A stretch of DNA of 64,000 nt. It comes from Paractinoplanes tereljensis. GTDB lineage: Bacteria > Actinomycetota > Actinomycetes > Mycobacteriales > Micromonosporaceae. The stretch spans positions 362,293 to 426,292 of the forward strand of contig NZ_BOMY01000013.1 of NCBI RefSeq assembly GCF_016862435.1. The letters run 5' to 3'. Below are positions 44,787 through 54,011 of the stretch, in pieces (position 1 is the first letter of the stretch; every line of letters begins with the position of its first letter). The notes beneath the pieces are model-generated. The model saw only the letters and a program-made list of their open reading frames with translations, was not told the origin of the DNA and did not search any database. Made by a program: the position numbers and the translations under genes.

Positions 44787-44808
44787 TCGTTATGGCACAC
44801 TGGTCTGT

Positions 44809-45492
44809 ATGAGCGCCGCTGGAGTACGCGCCCGCGTCCGGGCCGAGATGACCGAAGAGATCAAGGCGGTGGCCCGCCGGCACCTCGCCACCGACGGGGC
44901 CAACCTGTCGCTACGCGCGGTCGCGCGGGACGTGGGGATGGCCTCGTCGGCCGTCTACCGCTACTTCGCGAGCCGGGACGACCTGCTCACGGCGCTGATC
45001 ATCGAGGCATACGACGCGGTCGGCGCCACCGCCGAGGCGGCGGCGGCAAAACCGGCGGATGGGGACGCCGATCGGTTCCTCGCGCTGTCCCATGCCGTAC
45101 GGGACTGGGCGCTCGCCGACCCGCACCAGTGGGCGCTGATCTACGGCAGCCCGGTCCCCGGTTACCAGGCACCGCAGGACACGATCGGGCCGGCCACCCG
45201 GGTGATCTTCCTGATCGCCGCGGTCGTGGAGTCGGCGTACCGATCCGGCCAGGTCGCCGCCGGGCCGCAACCGACCGGCCGCTACGCCGAGGAGCTGGCC
45301 GAGGTCGCCGCGCGGTTCGGCCCGGACGTCCCGCCCCGGCTGGTCGGCGCGGCCATGTCCGCCTATTTCCAGCTCATCGGCGCGATCAGCGCCGAACTGT
45401 TCGGCCAGCTCAGCAACTCGGTCGACGAAGACCGCCGGGGCTTCTTCGAATTTCAGATGCGCGGCGCGGCGACCTTCATCGGACTGCCCTGA
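44809..45492 (+). CDS. TetR family regulator
   Basis: 227 residues. The N-terminal HTH is LSLRAVARDVGMASSAVYRY FASRDDLLTALI (about 40-70), and the C-terminal part (ADPHQWALIYGSPVPGYQAP) is the TetR_C_13-like ligand domain. ATG at 44809. Likely represses the divergent epimerase gene. Its 3' end overlaps the methyltransferase gene on the other strand by 17 bp. Confidence 0.92.
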   Translation: MSAAGVRARVRAEMTEEIKAVARRHLATDGANLSLRAVARDVGMASSAVYRYFASRDDLLTALIIEAYDAVGATAEAAAAKPADGDADRFLALSHAVRDWALADPHQWALIYGSPVPGYQAPQDTIGPATRVIFLIAAVVESAYRSGQVAAGPQPTGRYAEELAEVAARFGPDVPPRLVGAAMSAYFQLIGAISAELFGQLSNSVDEDRRGFFEFQMRGAATFIGLP

Positions 45493-46282
45493 GCAGGTGG
45501 CCGCCGGGCGTGTTCGGCGGCACGTCGTTGCGGCCGAAGAAATGCGCCGCGAGCTGGGCCGGCCCGAGGTCCTCGAGCTCGGTGAAGCCGAGCCCGGTCA
45601 GCTCGGCGGCGATCTCGTCCGGCTCGAAGTAGGTGAGCCACGGCTCGCCGATCCGGGCCACCCGCTCGGCCCGGGCCTCCAGCTGGGCCCGCCGCTCCGG
45701 CGACATCCGCTCCGGCGACTGGGCGTAGTCGAAGACCACCTCGTTACCCTCGGCGGCGGCCACGAAGCGCAGCGTCTCGTCGAAGCCCTCCCGGGTCAGG
45801 TAGGGCACCACGCCGAGCCAGACGAAGAACGCCGGCCCATCCAGCTCGAGCCGGTCGCCGAGCGACTCCTTCTCGAAGTCGACGCCGACGTAGGACACCG
45901 CCGGCGGAATCTCGATGCCGGTCTCGGCCAGGCGTTCCCGCTTCCACCCCTGAGTGGCCGGGTGATCGACCTCGATGACCCGCACCCCCTCGAACGGGTT
46001 GCGATAGGCGAACGTGTCGAGCCCGGCACCGAGCACCACGACCGTCCGGATGCCGCGGTCCCGCACGGCCGCGGCCAGGGCGTCCTCGGCGAAGCGGTGG
46101 CGGGCCGCGATGAACACCCGCATGGCTCGCCTCGGTGCGTCCTTCTGCAACTCCTCCGCCGACGCGCCGAGAATGCGCGGGGCCAGCGGATCTTTGAAGA
46201 TCGCGCCGAACTCGAGGAACTGGTGCGCGGCCCGGTAGCGCGCCGCGCTGTACGCGGTCCTGCTCGGCTGTCCGGTTTCCAT
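45476..46282 (-). CDS. SAM-dependent methyltransferase (PPM1/LCMT-like, TIGR00027 type)
   Basis: 268 residues. TAYSAARYRAAHQFLE at the N-terminus, the SAM loop TVVVLGAGLDTFAYR and VIEVDHPATQGWKRERL are the hallmarks. ATG at 46282 overlaps the stop of the alkyltransferase-like gene (TGATG). The substrate is unknown; relatives methylate small-molecule carboxylates or hydroxyls. Confidence 0.9.
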   Translation of the reverse strand: METGQPSRTAYSAARYRAAHQFLEFGAIFKDPLAPRILGASAEELQKDAPRRAMRVFIAARHRFAEDALAAAVRDRGIRTVVVLGAGLDTFAYRNPFEGVRVIEVDHPATQGWKRERLAETGIEIPPAVSYVGVDFEKESLGDRLELDGPAFFVWLGVVPYLTREGFDETLRFVAAAEGNEVVFDYAQSPERMSPERRAQLEARAERVARIGEPWLTYFEPDEIAAELTGLGFTELEDLGPAQLAAHFFGRNDVPPNTPGGHLLRAVR

Positions 46283-46593
46283 CACGGCCCCCACAATGCT
46301 CGAGAAACGTCCACGCGCTCACCCTTCAGGGGGACGCCCTCGCTCAGCAGCCGCTGCCGGGCCTCCTGCTCGTGACCGGGCGGCATCCGCCCGGCGCTGT
46401 TCACCACCCGGTGCCAGGGCACCCCGCCGCCGTGCCGGGCCATGATGTTGCCGACCTGACGGGCCGAGTTCCGGCCGGAGACGTCGGCGAGCGCGTCGGC
46501 GACCGCCCCGTACGTCATGACTCTGCCCGCCGGGATGCGCTCGACGAGCGAGAGCACCTCTTCCACGTACTCCTGGGGTGTCACCCGGGCCAC
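46282..46593 (-). CDS. alkyltransferase-like DNA repair protein (ATL)
   Basis: About 103 residues from the GTG at 46593; GTG at 46584 is also possible. VERIPAGRVMTYGAVADALA and HGGGVPWHRVVNSAGRMPPG match the MGMT DNA-binding domain, but the reactive Cys of PCHRV is Trp. This is the ATL signature: such proteins bind O6-alkylguanine and flag it for nucleotide excision repair without repairing it themselves. It overlaps the methyltransferase gene. Confidence 0.87.
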   Translation of the reverse strand: MARVTPQEYVEEVLSLVERIPAGRVMTYGAVADALADVSGRNSARQVGNIMARHGGGVPWHRVVNSAGRMPPGHEQEARQRLLSEGVPLKGERVDVSRALWGP

Positions 46594-46636
46594 GATATGG
46601 GATCGCGACGCGGCCCGGGCGCCCCACCCGAGCACA

Positions 46637-47758
46637 ATGGGCCAGGTGCGCGAAGCAGTAACCGGTGCGCGCCGCATCGTGGTCAAGGTGGGCTCGTCCT
46701 CCCTCACCACGGCGGCCGGCGGCCTCGATGACCAGCGCGTCGATGCCCTCGTCGACGTTCTCGGTGACCTTGCCACCCACGGCCGCGAGGTGGTGCTGGT
46801 CTCCAGCGGCGCGATCGCGGCCGGCCTGGCGCCGCTGCGGCTGCGCCGCCGACCGCGCGACCTGGCCACCCAGCAGGCCGCGGCCTCGGTGGGCCAGGGC
46901 CTGCTGATCGGGCGGTACGCCGCCGGCTTCGCCCGGCACGGCATGACGGTCGGCCAGGTGCTGCTCACCGTGGACGACGTGACCCGGCGCGTGCACTACC
47001 GCAACGCCTACCGCACGCTGCGCAAACTGCTCGACCTCGGTGCTCTGCCGATCGTCAACGAGAACGACACGGTGGCCACCGAGGAGATCCGGTTCGGCGA
47101 CAACGACCGGCTCGCCGCGCTTGTCGCCGCGCTTGTCGACGCCGACCTGCTGGTGCTGCTCTCCGACGTGGACGCGCTCTACACGGGCAGCCCGTCCGAT
47201 CCGGCGTCCCGCAAGATTCCGTACGTCGCGGGCGACGAGGACCTGGCCGGCATCCGCATCTCGGCGCCCGGCAAGTCCGGGGTCGGCACCGGCGGCATGG
47301 TCACCAAGGTGGAGGCGGCCCGGATCGCCACCGGCTTCGGCATCCCGGTCGTGCTGACCTCGGCACCGCAGGCCGGGCCGGCGCTGGCCGGCGAGGACGT
47401 CGGCACCCTGTTCCGGGCGGCCGAGAGCCGCCCGGCCGCCCGGCTGTTCTGGCTCGCCCACGCCACCTCCCCGCGCGGCCGGCTGCACCTCGACCCGGGC
47501 GCGGTCACCGCGGTGGTGGCCCGGCGCAAGTCGCTGCTGCCGGCCGGGATCACCGCGGTCGACGGCTCGTTCGCGGCCGGCGACCCGGTCGACCTGGTCG
47601 ACGCCGGCTCCGGCGCGCCGGTGGCCCGCGGTCTGGTCAACTACGACGCCGTCGAGCTGCCCGCGCTGCTCGGACGCTCCACCCCCGAGTTGGCCGCCGC
47701 CCTCGGTCCAGGCTATGAACGAGAGGTCGTCCATCGCGATGACCTGGTCCTCCTCTAA
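46637..47758 (+). CDS. proB: glutamate 5-kinase
   Basis: 373 residues, first step of proline synthesis. KVGSSSLT and VLVSSGAIAAGL bind substrate, VNENDTVATEEIRFGDNDRL the ATP/glutamate region, and GVGTGGMVTKVEAA follows. The C-terminal ~80 residues form a PUA domain. ATG at 46637; GTG at 46646 is an alternative. proA starts 21 bp downstream. Confidence 0.95.
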   Translation: MGQVREAVTGARRIVVKVGSSSLTTAAGGLDDQRVDALVDVLGDLATHGREVVLVSSGAIAAGLAPLRLRRRPRDLATQQAAASVGQGLLIGRYAAGFARHGMTVGQVLLTVDDVTRRVHYRNAYRTLRKLLDLGALPIVNENDTVATEEIRFGDNDRLAALVAALVDADLLVLLSDVDALYTGSPSDPASRKIPYVAGDEDLAGIRISAPGKSGVGTGGMVTKVEAARIATGFGIPVVLTSAPQAGPALAGEDVGTLFRAAESRPAARLFWLAHATSPRGRLHLDPGAVTAVVARRKSLLPAGITAVDGSFAAGDPVDLVDAGSGAPVARGLVNYDAVELPALLGRSTPELAAALGPGYEREVVHRDDLVLL

Positions 47759-47779
47759 GACGAAGTGAGTGGAGAAGCG

Positions 47780-49024
47780 ATGACTGTCCTCAAGCAGGCC
47801 GCCGACGCGCGTGCGGCCTCGATCGACCTGGCCGCTGCCACTCGCGCCGAGAAGGACCGGGCTCTGCTGTTGATGGCCGACCGGCTGGTCGAGCGGGTCG
47901 AGGACATCGTCGCGGCGAACGCGGTGGACGTGAACAACGCCCGCGACGCCGGCCAGCCGGAGGCGATGATCGACCGGCTCACCCTCACCCCGTCCCGGGT
48001 GGCCGCGATGGCCGACGGGCTGCGCCAGCTCGCCGCCCTGCCCGACCCGATCGGTGACGTGGTGCGCGGCTCGACCCTGGCCAACGGGCTGGAGCTGCGG
48101 CAGGTCCGGGTGCCGTTCGGGGTGGTCGGCATCATCTACGAGGGCCGGCCCAACGTGACCGCGGACGCGGCCGGCATCTGCCTGAAGTCCGGGAACGCGG
48201 CGCTGCTCCGGGGTTCAGGCTCGGCGTACAGCTCAAATGCCGCAATCGTCGCGGTGTTGCGCAAGGCGGTCTCGGACGCCGGCCTGCCGGCGGACGGCAT
48301 TCAACTGCTCGATGCCACCACCCGCGATTCGGTCAAGGAGCTGATGCGCGCTCGCGGCCTGGTCGACGTGCTGATCCCGCGCGGCGGTGCCGACCTGATC
48401 AAGACGGTCGTCGAGGAGTCGACGGTTCCGGTGATCGAGACCGGGGTGGGCAACTGCCACGTGTACGTGGATCAGGCCGCCGATCTGGAGAAAGCGCTGG
48501 CCGTCACGGTCAACTCGAAGACCCAGCGACTGTCCACCTGCAACACCGCCGAGTCACTTCTGGTGCACATCGACATCGCCGACTCGTTCCTGCCGCTGGT
48601 GCTGGAAGAGCTGGCGATCAACGGGGTGACCGTGCACGGCGACCCGCGGGTGGCCGGTTACAGCGACGACGTCGTCCCGGCCACCGAGGAGGACTGGGGC
48701 AAGGAATACCTGTCGGCCGACATCGCGGTGGCGATCGTCGACTCGATGGACGACGCGCTCGACCACATCCGCCGATACGGCTCCGGGCACACCGAGGCGA
48801 TCGTCAGCGAGTCGGGCACCGCGACCCGGCGGTTCGCGGCCCGGGTGGACGCGGCGGCCGTGATGATCAACGCGTCGACCCGGTTCACCGACGGTGGCGA
48901 GTTCGGTTTCGGCGCCGAGATCGGCATCAGCACGCAGAAACTGCACGCCCGCGGCCCGATGGGCCTGCCCGAGCTGACCTCCACGAAGTACGTCGTGACC
49001 GGAAACGGCCACACCCGCGGCTAA
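47780..49024 (+). CDS. proA: glutamate-5-semialdehyde dehydrogenase (gamma-glutamyl phosphate reductase)
   Basis: 414 residues, second step of proline synthesis. [30 protein letters not shown] and the catalytic Cys in [15 protein letters not shown] are present. ATG at 47780 with GTGGAG. Co-transcribed with proB. Confidence 0.96.
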   Translation: MTVLKQAADARAASIDLAAATRAEKDRALLLMADRLVERVEDIVAANAVDVNNARDAGQPEAMIDRLTLTPSRVAAMADGLRQLAALPDPIGDVVRGSTLANGLELRQVRVPFGVVGIIYEGRPNVTADAAGICLKSGNAALLRGSGSAYSSNAAIVAVLRKAVSDAGLPADGIQLLDATTRDSVKELMRARGLVDVLIPRGGADLIKTVVEESTVPVIETGVGNCHVYVDQAADLEKALAVTVNSKTQRLSTCNTAESLLVHIDIADSFLPLVLEELAINGVTVHGDPRVAGYSDDVVPATEEDWGKEYLSADIAVAIVDSMDDALDHIRRYGSGHTEAIVSESGTATRRFAARVDAAAVMINASTRFTDGGEFGFGAEIGISTQKLHARGPMGLPELTSTKYVVTGNGHTRG

Positions 49025-49032
49025 GGCCACTT

Positions 49033-49839
49033 TTACCGGCAGGCGCGCAGCACCGTCAGGGTGGTGTTGACGTCGAAGTTCGGGCCCTCGGCGCTGTCCC
49101 AGCCGCCATCCGTTCGCTGGGTGGCGGCCAGTTTCTTGCGCGCCTCCTGCAGCAGCCAGTCGTCGCCGAGGTTGACCCGGCGCAGGGCCGCCGCCATCGA
49201 GGCCGCGTCGGCCGCCGTCATGTCGTGCAGGCGGTCGCCGAGCACCAGCTGCACCCGGGCCGACTCGTAGAAGAACTGCTGGCCGTGCAGCAGGCCGGCG
49301 GCGTGCCAGCCGGCCGCCAGGAACGACGGCCAGGTGCCGTCGGGGCGCAGCAGGGAGACGAAGTGGCCGGCCGCGGCCTGCAGGGTGTTCGCGTACTTCG
49401 GCACCTGCTCCAGGTGCGGGTTGATCTCCACCTCGGCGACCGTGAACCAGAAGCCGGCCAGCGCGGTCAGGTAGAGGGTGGCTTCCGGGTCACCCGGCAT
49501 CGCCCAGGGCGGCGCCTCGGCGGCCAGCGACTCGTTTTCCTGCCAGGTGCCGTCCGTCCGCTGGGCGGAGGCCAGCCAGCCCAGCGCCCGGTCGACGACG
49601 TCGCCGTGCAGGCCACCCAGGTCGTCGAGCTCGTTCAGCCGGAAGCAGGTGGCGTCGACGGACGGGAGCACCCCGTCGGTGGAGGCCGGCCAGCCGCCGG
49701 CCGCGATCTGCCCGGCCGCGATGCGCTCGACGATGTGCGGCGGTGGCGCCTGCCCGGTGCGCAGGAACGACAGACGTGCGCGCTCCACGGGGTCGCCGTG
49801 TGCGACCACGTACCCGATCGCGGCGTCGATATCGACCAC
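49033..49839 (-). CDS. terpene-cyclase/prenyltransferase-fold protein
   Basis: 268 residues from the GTG at 49839. Three QW-like repeats (RTDGTWQENE, RPDGTWPSFL, RTDGGWDSAEG) and helical repeats suggest an alpha/alpha barrel like squalene-hopene cyclases. The catalytic DXDD motif is not visible, so it is probably not a functional cyclase. Role unknown. Opposite strand to proA, 8 bp from its stop. Confidence 0.72.
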   Translation of the reverse strand: MVDIDAAIGYVVAHGDPVERARLSFLRTGQAPPPHIVERIAAGQIAAGGWPASTDGVLPSVDATCFRLNELDDLGGLHGDVVDRALGWLASAQRTDGTWQENESLAAEAPPWAMPGDPEATLYLTALAGFWFTVAEVEINPHLEQVPKYANTLQAAAGHFVSLLRPDGTWPSFLAAGWHAAGLLHGQQFFYESARVQLVLGDRLHDMTAADAASMAAALRRVNLGDDWLLQEARKKLAATQRTDGGWDSAEGPNFDVNTTLTVLRACR

Positions 49840-49890
49840 GACCGTGACGCTACAGCGCCGCTCGGTAATTTGCCCCCGGCTATCGGTAAC

Positions 49891-49925
49891 CACTCTGGGG
49901 AGTCACCAAGTGACTCCCCAGAGTG
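49891..49925 (-). terminator. terminator after moeZ
   Basis: Perfect 15-bp stem CACTCTGGGGAGTCA / TGACTCCCCAGAGTG with loop CCAAG, 6 bp after the moeZ stop. The tail on the minus strand is not T-rich. Confidence 0.75.
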
Positions 49926-49930
49926 ACCGA

Positions 49931-51112
49931 TCAGTAGGACGGCAGTGACGGGTCGACCGTGTTCACCCAGGACACGATGCCACCCTGGACGTGCACGGCG
50001 TCCTTGAACCCGGCCTGCTTGATGGCGGCCAGGGCCTCCGCCGAGCGCACGCCCGACTTGCAGTGCAGCACGATCTGCCGGTCCTGCGGGAAGCGGGACA
50101 GCGCCTCGCCGGAGAGGATCTCCCCCTTCGGGATCAGCACGGCACCCGGGATGCGGTTGATCTCCCACTCGGCGGGCTCACGCACGTCGACCAGGAAGAC
50201 GTCCTTGCCGGAGTCCTGCCAGTCCTTGAGCTCACGGGCCGTGATGGTCGCGTTGAGCGTGGCCTCCTCGGCCTCGGCCGAGACCGCGCCACAGAAGTCC
50301 TCGTAGTCCTCGAGGAGCTCGGTGACCGTCGGGTTCTCCCCGCAGAGCGCGCAGTTCGGGTCCTTGCGGACCTTGATCTTGCGGTATTCCATCTCCAGGG
50401 CGTCGTAGACCATCAGCCGGCCGACGAGCGGCTCACCGATGCCGGTGATCAGCTTGATCGCCTCGTTGACCTGGATCGAGCCGATCGACGCGCAGAGCAC
50501 GCCGAGGACGCCGCCCTCGGCGCAGCTCGGGACCATGCCGGGCGGCGGGGGCTCCGGGTAGAGGCAGCGGTAGCAGGGACCGTGCTCCTCCCAGAACACC
50601 GACGCCTGGCCGTCGAAGCGGTAGATCGAGCCCCACACGTAGGGCTTGCCGAGCAGCACGGCCGCGTCGTTGACCATGTAGCGCGTCGCGAAGTTGTCGG
50701 TGCCGTCGACGATCAAGTCGTACTGGCTGAAGATCTCCAGGACGTTGTCGCGGTCCAGCGCGGTGTTGTGGATAACCACGTTCACCAGCGGGTTGATCTC
50801 GCGGATGCTGTCGGCCGCCGACTCGGCCTTGGGCCGGCCCACGTCGGAGACACCATGGATGATCTGGCGCTGGAGGTTGGACTCGTCGACCGTGTCGAAA
50901 TCGATGATGCCGAGCGTGCCCACCCCGGCCGCGGCCAGGTAGAGCAGGGCCGGCGAGCCGAGGCCACCCGCGCCGACGGCGAGCACCTTGGCGTTCTTCA
51001 GCCGCTTCTGCCCGTCCATCCCGACGTCCGGGATGATCAGGTGACGCGAGTAGCGGCGGATCTCGTCGATGGTCAGCTCAGCGGCCGGCTCGACGAGCGG
51101 GGGCAGTGCCAC
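49931..51112 (-). CDS. moeZ: adenylyltransferase/sulfurtransferase MoeZ (MoeB-rhodanese)
   Basis: 393 residues. ThiF/MoeB domain with GAGGLGSPALLYLAAAG nucleotide loop, DGTDNFATRYMVND and zinc ligands CYRC and CALC. C-terminal rhodanese domain from about 285 with active Cys in VLHCKSGVRSAEAL. MoeZ activates and sulfurates small sulfur-carrier proteins for molybdopterin, thiamine or cysteine pathways. GTG start at 51112. Confidence 0.95.
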   Translation of the reverse strand: MALPPLVEPAAELTIDEIRRYSRHLIIPDVGMDGQKRLKNAKVLAVGAGGLGSPALLYLAAAGVGTLGIIDFDTVDESNLQRQIIHGVSDVGRPKAESAADSIREINPLVNVVIHNTALDRDNVLEIFSQYDLIVDGTDNFATRYMVNDAAVLLGKPYVWGSIYRFDGQASVFWEEHGPCYRCLYPEPPPPGMVPSCAEGGVLGVLCASIGSIQVNEAIKLITGIGEPLVGRLMVYDALEMEYRKIKVRKDPNCALCGENPTVTELLEDYEDFCGAVSAEAEEATLNATITARELKDWQDSGKDVFLVDVREPAEWEINRIPGAVLIPKGEILSGEALSRFPQDRQIVLHCKSGVRSAEALAAIKQAGFKDAVHVQGGIVSWVNTVDPSLPSY

Positions 51113-51218
51113 GGTTTACTCCCCGGGTTGGCGGTAAGGATCGTTAGCCATTGTTGCTCGTTCGCCTACCTCGCAGCCATGACGATGACCACCGGCCCGA
51201 CATGCGGGACAGGGAATA

Positions 51219-52094
51219 TCACGGGTACGGCCAGGAGTTCGCGGTGCAACCCTTCAAACCGTACGTCTGCTGCATCATCACCGGCGCGACCTTGCCCTTC
51301 CCCGGGCACCGTTGGTGGCCGTGCCCCAGCTGATGTCCCACCTCGTGGTTGATCGCGTAGGCGCGGTAGGTGGCCAGCGGGGCGCCGTAATCGCGCACGG
51401 CACCGGCCCAGCGGTCGGCATTGATGATCACCTTGCGGGGCACCCGGCAGGACGTGAACCCGTCGGTCTCCAGGCCGCCGGTGCGGCACATCCGCTCCGA
51501 GGTGCGGGCCGAGGCCAGGTAGACGATGAACTCGGCGTGCGCCGATTCCGGGACCCGCTGGAAGCGGAAGCGGTGGCTCGCGATCCAGCTGCGGCGGTCG
51601 CCCAGGGTCCGGTTGACCTGATTGGCGAAGTCGATGGCATCGCCGGCCGGCTTCTCCACGGCGATCTTGAAGCGGTGGATCGGCCCGCGGCTGCCCACGA
51701 TCGGCCCGAAGCCGGCCACATAGGCGAAGGTGCCGCTGCTGCCCACCGGCTTTTTCGAGGGAGTCGCTTTGGGTGTGGGAACGGCTGCGGCCGGGCGGGC
51801 GGAGACGACCGGGACCACGATGCGGTCGCCGTCGTCGGCCCGCACGAACTGGCCCACGGCCAGGACGGCCACCGCCAGCAGAACCGTGAGCAGGGCGAAC
51901 AACAGGCGGCGACGGAGCCGCGCGGGGCGCGGCTCGGGCTCGTCGAAATCCGGCTCAAGAACCGGGGGTGTCTGCCGGGCCAGCGTGGTGCGGCTCATGG
52001 CCGGCGGATTCAGGCCGGGATTCCAGACCGGCGTACGGGGTTCGGCCGCGCGCCCCAGGGCCCGCGCCGGCTCGGTCCTCGCCCGCGAAGTCAT
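51219..52094 (-). CDS. DUF3152 membrane-anchored zinc-metallopeptidase-like protein (copy 1)
   Basis: 291 residues. Cytosolic Pro/Arg-rich head, one membrane helix at about 63-85, then an extracytoplasmic domain. AINHEVGHQLGHGHQRCPGK has a HExxHxxGHxH zinc pattern as in metzincins. Cys residues in MCRTGG, SCRVP, RCPG and KGCT could form disulfides. The domain is known as DUF3152; substrate unknown. ATG at 52094. It is 45 bp downstream of a paralogue. Confidence 0.86.
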   Translation of the reverse strand: MTSRARTEPARALGRAAEPRTPVWNPGLNPPAMSRTTLARQTPPVLEPDFDEPEPRPARLRRRLLFALLTVLLAVAVLAVGQFVRADDGDRIVVPVVSARPAAAVPTPKATPSKKPVGSSGTFAYVAGFGPIVGSRGPIHRFKIAVEKPAGDAIDFANQVNRTLGDRRSWIASHRFRFQRVPESAHAEFIVYLASARTSERMCRTGGLETDGFTSCRVPRKVIINADRWAGAVRDYGAPLATYRAYAINHEVGHQLGHGHQRCPGKGKVAPVMMQQTYGLKGCTANSWPYP

Positions 52095-52139
52095 GACATA
52101 GCCGAGATTGCCACGCCTGCTCGCCGGAGATGAGCGGTT

Positions 52140-53000
52140 TTACCTGGCCGGGCCGGTCAGGAAGCCGTTCCCGCGCCGCGGCCAGGCGTACGGCACGCAG
52201 CCTCGGGTGGTGAGCGTCTGCTGCACCATCACCGGCGCCGGGCCGCCCGCTTTCGGGCACCCCTCGTGCCGATGCCCGAGCTCGTGCCCGACCTCGTGGT
52301 TCACCACGTACTGGCGGTAGGTGGCCAGTGGCACCTTCGCGTTCAGGTACGGCTTGGCGGAGAGCCGCCAGCGGTCCAGGTTGATGATCGCCTGACCGGT
52401 AGTGCGGCACGAGGTGTACGGCACGCCGTTGATCCGGATGTTGGTGCCGCCGCGCTGGCACATCTTCCCGGCGGTGTCGCGGGTCGCCAGGTAGACCGTG
52501 AAGTCGGCCTTGTCGGCGCCGGCCACCATCTGCAACCGCACGTTGCCGCCGCCGATCCAGCTGCGCGGGTCACCCAGGGTCGCCGCCACGGCCTCCGCGA
52601 ACGCGGTCACGTCCTCGTTGCTGCCCTGCTCGACGGCCACCTTGAAGCGGCGCAGCTTGCCCTTGCTGCCGAGCACCGGGCCGCGGGTGGACGCGTACGC
52701 GAACTTGCCCGAACCGTGTGTCGGCGGACTGGCCTGTTCCGCCGGTTTGGTGGTGCTCTCCGGGGTCGGAGTCGGGGTCGGGACGCTCGGCGTGGGTGAC
52801 GGCGATGCGGATGCGGATGCGGATGCGGATGGCGCCGCCGAGGGAACCGTCGAGGCGCTGGAACTCAACCCGCGACCGGCCAGGAAACCCGACGCCACCA
52901 CCGCGGTCAGCACGAGCAGCGCCAACCACCAGCGCCGCCACCGATCCGGCGAAACGGGGGATGTGGCGCCTTGCGAGATCATCGATCGCCAGAGTTTCAC
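52140..53000 (-). CDS. DUF3152 membrane-anchored zinc-metallopeptidase-like protein (copy 2)
   Basis: 286 residues. One N-terminal membrane helix (about 24-44), then an Ala/Ser/Pro/Thr linker with a short hexanucleotide repeat encoding AlaSer pairs, then the DUF3152 domain with VNHEVGHELGHRHEGCPKAG zinc motif. GTG start at 53000 or ATG at 52982. Paralogue of the next gene, from a tandem duplication that has since diverged. Confidence 0.86.
   Translation of the reverse strand: MKLWRSMISQGATSPVSPDRWRRWWLALLVLTAVVASGFLAGRGLSSSASTVPSAAPSASASASASPSPTPSVPTPTPTPESTTKPAEQASPPTHGSGKFAYASTRGPVLGSKGKLRRFKVAVEQGSNEDVTAFAEAVAATLGDPRSWIGGGNVRLQMVAGADKADFTVYLATRDTAGKMCQRGGTNIRINGVPYTSCRTTGQAIINLDRWRLSAKPYLNAKVPLATYRQYVVNHEVGHELGHRHEGCPKAGGPAPVMVQQTLTTRGCVPYAWPRRGNGFLTGPAR
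52804..52831. repeat. GATGCG hexanucleotide repeat
   Basis: Four perfect copies plus a partial. It encodes AlaSer pairs in the linker after the membrane helix of DUF3152 copy 2. Confidence 0.8.
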
Positions 53001-53039
53001 ATTTGGCGACCGTTGTCCTGCCCGGGTGATCTTGTCGCC

Positions 53040-54011
53040 CTACCCGGCGGCCTCCACCGCCGGGGCCGCGATCTCGTCGAGCATCCCGACGATCGCCCGC
53101 GCCACCAGGCGCGGAACCTCCATCTGGGCCACATGCCCCACGCCCGGCAGGATCAGCAGCCGGCTGTCCGGAATCGCCCGGGCCACCTGGGCCGGCACCC
53201 GCGGGTCGATCAGCCGGTCGTTGAGGCCGCCGATCACCAGGGTCGGCGCGGTGATCTCGGTGGCCAGCCGCCACTGCGAGTTACGGCCCGGCAGGTAGGC
53301 GCGCAGGAAACTGGAGACCAGACCGCGCAGCGTGCGCAGATAGGCGCTCGGATAGTGCTGCACGGTGTAGCGCAGCCGGATCTCCTCCATCGCCTCGGCC
53401 CGGCGCTGCTCGGTCGCCTTGCGCGGGTCGCCGAAGCAGGCCGCCAGCACCTGCTCGGCCATCTCCTCGACCGGAATCCGGGTCATCCCCCACGCGAAGA
53501 TCCGGTCGGCCAGCGGCAGCGCCAGCACCGGCAGATAGGGCCCGTGCGCCGTCCGGCGCGGATCAAGAAACGGCATGGCCGGGGAGATCAGGGTGAGAGA
53601 ACGGATCAGGTCAGGGCGAAGAGCCGCGACGCGTACGGCGATGGAGCCGCCCAGCGAATTACCGATCAGATGCACCGGGCCCCGCCCGGCGTGCTCGAGG
53701 TAGCCGATCAGGGTCGCCGCGAACGACGGGATCGAGTAACGCGGGCTGGGATCGCTGTAGCCGAACCCGGGAAGGTCGACCGCCTGCGCGTCGAGCCGAC
53801 CGGCCAGCAGCCCGGCCACGTCGGTGAAGTTCTGCGAGGAACCGCCCAGGCCGTGCACGTAAACCGCCGGCTCGGCCCCCGGCTCGGTGGCCAGGGTGTC
53901 CCGCACGTGCAACATCGACCCGCCGATCACAACCCGGCGTGCGGGCCACGGGGGTGGAGCGTCGCCGTCCGGCAGCAGCACGCTGTCGACGGCCATCCTT
54001 GCGCCTCTCAT
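53040..54011 (-). CDS. alpha/beta hydrolase
   Basis: 323 residues. VYVHGLGGSSQNFTDVAGLL (oxyanion region), HLIGNSLGGSIAVRVAAL (nucleophile Ser), GGLNDRLIDP (acid) and GVGHVAQMEVP (His) give a complete triad. ATG at 54011 overlaps the stop of the Pro-rich gene (ATGA); codon 6 is another Met. Substrate unknown. Confidence 0.9.
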   Translation of the reverse strand: MRGARMAVDSVLLPDGDAPPPWPARRVVIGGSMLHVRDTLATEPGAEPAVYVHGLGGSSQNFTDVAGLLAGRLDAQAVDLPGFGYSDPSPRYSIPSFAATLIGYLEHAGRGPVHLIGNSLGGSIAVRVAALRPDLIRSLTLISPAMPFLDPRRTAHGPYLPVLALPLADRIFAWGMTRIPVEEMAEQVLAACFGDPRKATEQRRAEAMEEIRLRYTVQHYPSAYLRTLRGLVSSFLRAYLPGRNSQWRLATEITAPTLVIGGLNDRLIDPRVPAQVARAIPDSRLLILPGVGHVAQMEVPRLVARAIVGMLDEIAAPAVEAAG

